7,823 nucleotides of DNA, from assembly GCA_026387805.1 (NCBI GenBank), contig JAPLKY010000263.1, positions 1 to 7,823 of the forward strand, in the 5' to 3' direction. This document shows positions 6,984 through 7,823 of the stretch, one piece after another (the first letter of the stretch is position 1; every line of letters starts with the position of its first letter). The translations under genes were made by a program, and so were the position numbers. This stretch comes from Candidatus Krumholzibacteriia bacterium. Lineage in GTDB: Bacteria; Krumholzibacteriota; Krumholzibacteriia; Krumholzibacteriales; Krumholzibacteriaceae. The notes below the pieces were generated by a model that searched no databases, was not told the DNA's origin, and was given only the letters and a program-made list of their open reading frames with translations.

Positions 6984-6995
6984 ATCTTGCGCCTC

Positions 6996-7035
6996 GCCGA
7001 AACGGCCCCCCGGCCGCCCGCGCGCGGCTTTCGGC
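6996..7035 (-). terminator. Structured region after asnS, possible terminator
   Basis: Two bases after the asnS stop codon, GCCGAAA (7035-7029) pairs with TTTCGGC (7002-6996). Inside this 7-bp stem lie two further self-complementary elements, CCGCGCGCGG and CGGCC-GGGG-GGCCG, allowing a branched fold. The inner hairpin is followed by only GTTTC, so there is no proper U-tract. It may be a weak terminator or a 3'-end stabilising structure. Confidence 0.4.
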
Positions 7036-7037
7036 CG

Positions 7038-7823
7038 TCACGGCGTGAGCCTGTTGATGAGCCGCGGGAAGGGTATCGTCTCCCGCACGTGCTGGAGGCC
7101 GCATATATACGATAAGGTGCGCTCGACGCCGAGCCCGAACCCCGCGTGGGGGAAGCTCCCGTACCGGCGCAGGTCGAGATACCATTCGAAGGCCTTTTTC
7201 GGCAGGCCGTTTTCCTCGATTCTCTTTTCGAGAAGCGCGAGATCGTGGATCCGCTCTCCCCCACCGATGATCTCCCCGTACCCCTCGGAGGCGAGGAGGT
7301 CGACGGAGAGGCTGAGCCGGGGATCCACCGGATCGGGCTGCATGTAGAACGCCTTGATCGCGGCGGGGAAGCGGTGCACGAAGACGGGGCGATCGTAGCC
7401 TTCCGAGATCATCGTCTCGTCCGTGCCGCCGAAGTCGCTCCCCCATTCGAACGCGGCCCCCTTCTGCTTGAGCAGCGCGGCCGCGCCGTCATACGACAGC
7501 CGCGGGAACGGAGACTGCACCTTCTCGAGCTTCGTCACGTCGCGTTCGAGGACGCCGGTAAGCAGGGGCCGGTAGCTCTCGAGCGAGCGGCCGACGATCT
7601 CGACGATAAAATCCTCGGCGAGTTGCATGATGTCGTCGAGCCCGGCGAAGGCGACCTCCGGCTCGACCATCCAGAATTCAGTGAGATGCCGCCTGGTTTT
7701 GGATTTCTCCGCGCGGAATGTGGGGCCGAAACAATAAACCTTCCCGAAAGCCATCGCGCCAGCTTCGGCATAAAGCTGGCCTGACTGCGTAAGATATGCC
7801 TTCTCGCCGAAATATTCCGTTTC
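7038..7823 (-). CDS. asnS: Asparaginyl-tRNA synthetase (C-terminal 261 residues; N-terminus beyond window)
   Basis: AsnRS is a cytoplasmic class IIb synthetase that charges tRNA-Asn with asparagine using ATP. The frame enters at 7823 and ends at TGA 7040-7038. Fragment residues 11-20 read LTQSGQLYAE, an active-site segment of AsnRS. Motif 2 is GPTFRAEKSKT followed by RRHLTEFWMVEPE (about 33-56), with the FRAE arginine near 37. DFGGTDE and EGYGEIIGGGERI follow, and motif 3 is GFGLGVERT at 228-236 with its arginine near 235, ending close to the C-terminus as usual. Full-length enzymes are about 430-460 residues, so the anticodon-binding OB domain and motif 1 are outside the window. The RAEKSKT-RRHL form resembles the Bacillus/Thermus type more than the E. 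coli RAENSNT-SRHL form. AspRS is excluded by these motif 2 residues. The presence of AsnRS shows direct charging of tRNA-Asn. Confidence 0.97.
   Translation of the reverse strand, partial: ETEYFGEKAYLTQSGQLYAEAGAMAFGKVYCFGPTFRAEKSKTRRHLTEFWMVEPEVAFAGLDDIMQLAEDFIVEIVGRSLESYRPLLTGVLERDVTKLEKVQSPFPRLSYDGAAALLKQKGAAFEWGSDFGGTDETMISEGYDRPVFVHRFPAAIKAFYMQPDPVDPRLSLSVDLLASEGYGEIIGGGERIHDLALLEKRIEENGLPKKAFEWYLDLRRYGSFPHAGFGLGVERTLSYICGLQHVRETIPFPRLINRLTP

Larger units (their letters stand above)
6861..7037. other. Intergenic region between asnS and the secreted-protein gene
   Basis: This 177-bp region holds the asnS 3' fold, the promoter of the next gene, its leader hairpin and its SD. No extra gene is supported. 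Open frames that cross it on either strand extend into asnS in a wrong frame. Confidence 0.7.

Noticed and set aside
6874..7347. Plus-strand frame spanning the asnS 3' end and intergenic region
   Set aside because: It is antisense to the conserved AsnRS catalytic core and its product is compositionally a shadow frame.

Overview
All supported genes lie on the minus strand, so transcription runs from high to low coordinates. In that order the window holds: the 3' two thirds of asnS (asparaginyl-tRNA synthetase, running off the right edge); a 198-residue secreted protein of unknown function; a strong intrinsic terminator; a 400-bp spacer with three 45-bp tandem repeats; a 1218-residue exported TPR protein; and the first 730 residues of uvrA (running off the left edge).

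The coding DNA is GC-rich (about two thirds GC in the lines counted by hand). Shine-Dalgarno sequences are near perfect ahead of the two exported proteins. Both exported proteins have Sec signal peptides, and neither shows a lipobox or a Gram-positive wall anchor. Together with a very large periplasmic-type TPR protein of the BamD/CpoB style, this suggests a Gram-negative, high-GC, possibly uncultivated bacterium. The secreted protein resembles what I remember of small secreted proteins from FCB-related candidate phyla (Eisenbacteria/Krumholzibacteria type). That placement is an inference from memory, not a demonstrated match.

The genes form three units. (1) asnS ends at 7038 and is followed by a GC-rich fold. 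(2) The secreted gene has its own promoter (TTGACT-17-TGTACT), an 87-nt leader, a consensus SD and a U-tract terminator, so it looks monocistronic. It is visibly less GC-rich than its neighbours. (3) The TPR gene and uvrA form a tight pair with a 7-nt gap and no good SD for uvrA, which suggests cotranscription and perhaps translational coupling. A possible promoter lies about 55 nt upstream of the TPR start.

I see no phage, transposase, CRISPR, toxin-antitoxin or recognisable defence system. The parts that conventional annotation explains least are the cysteine-containing secreted protein with its aromatic C-terminal tail, the 45-bp repeat array with its cluster of palindromes, and the linkage of a giant TPR protein to uvrA. 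Long open frames on the plus strand opposite uvrA and the TPR gene are mirror frames of GC-biased coding DNA.
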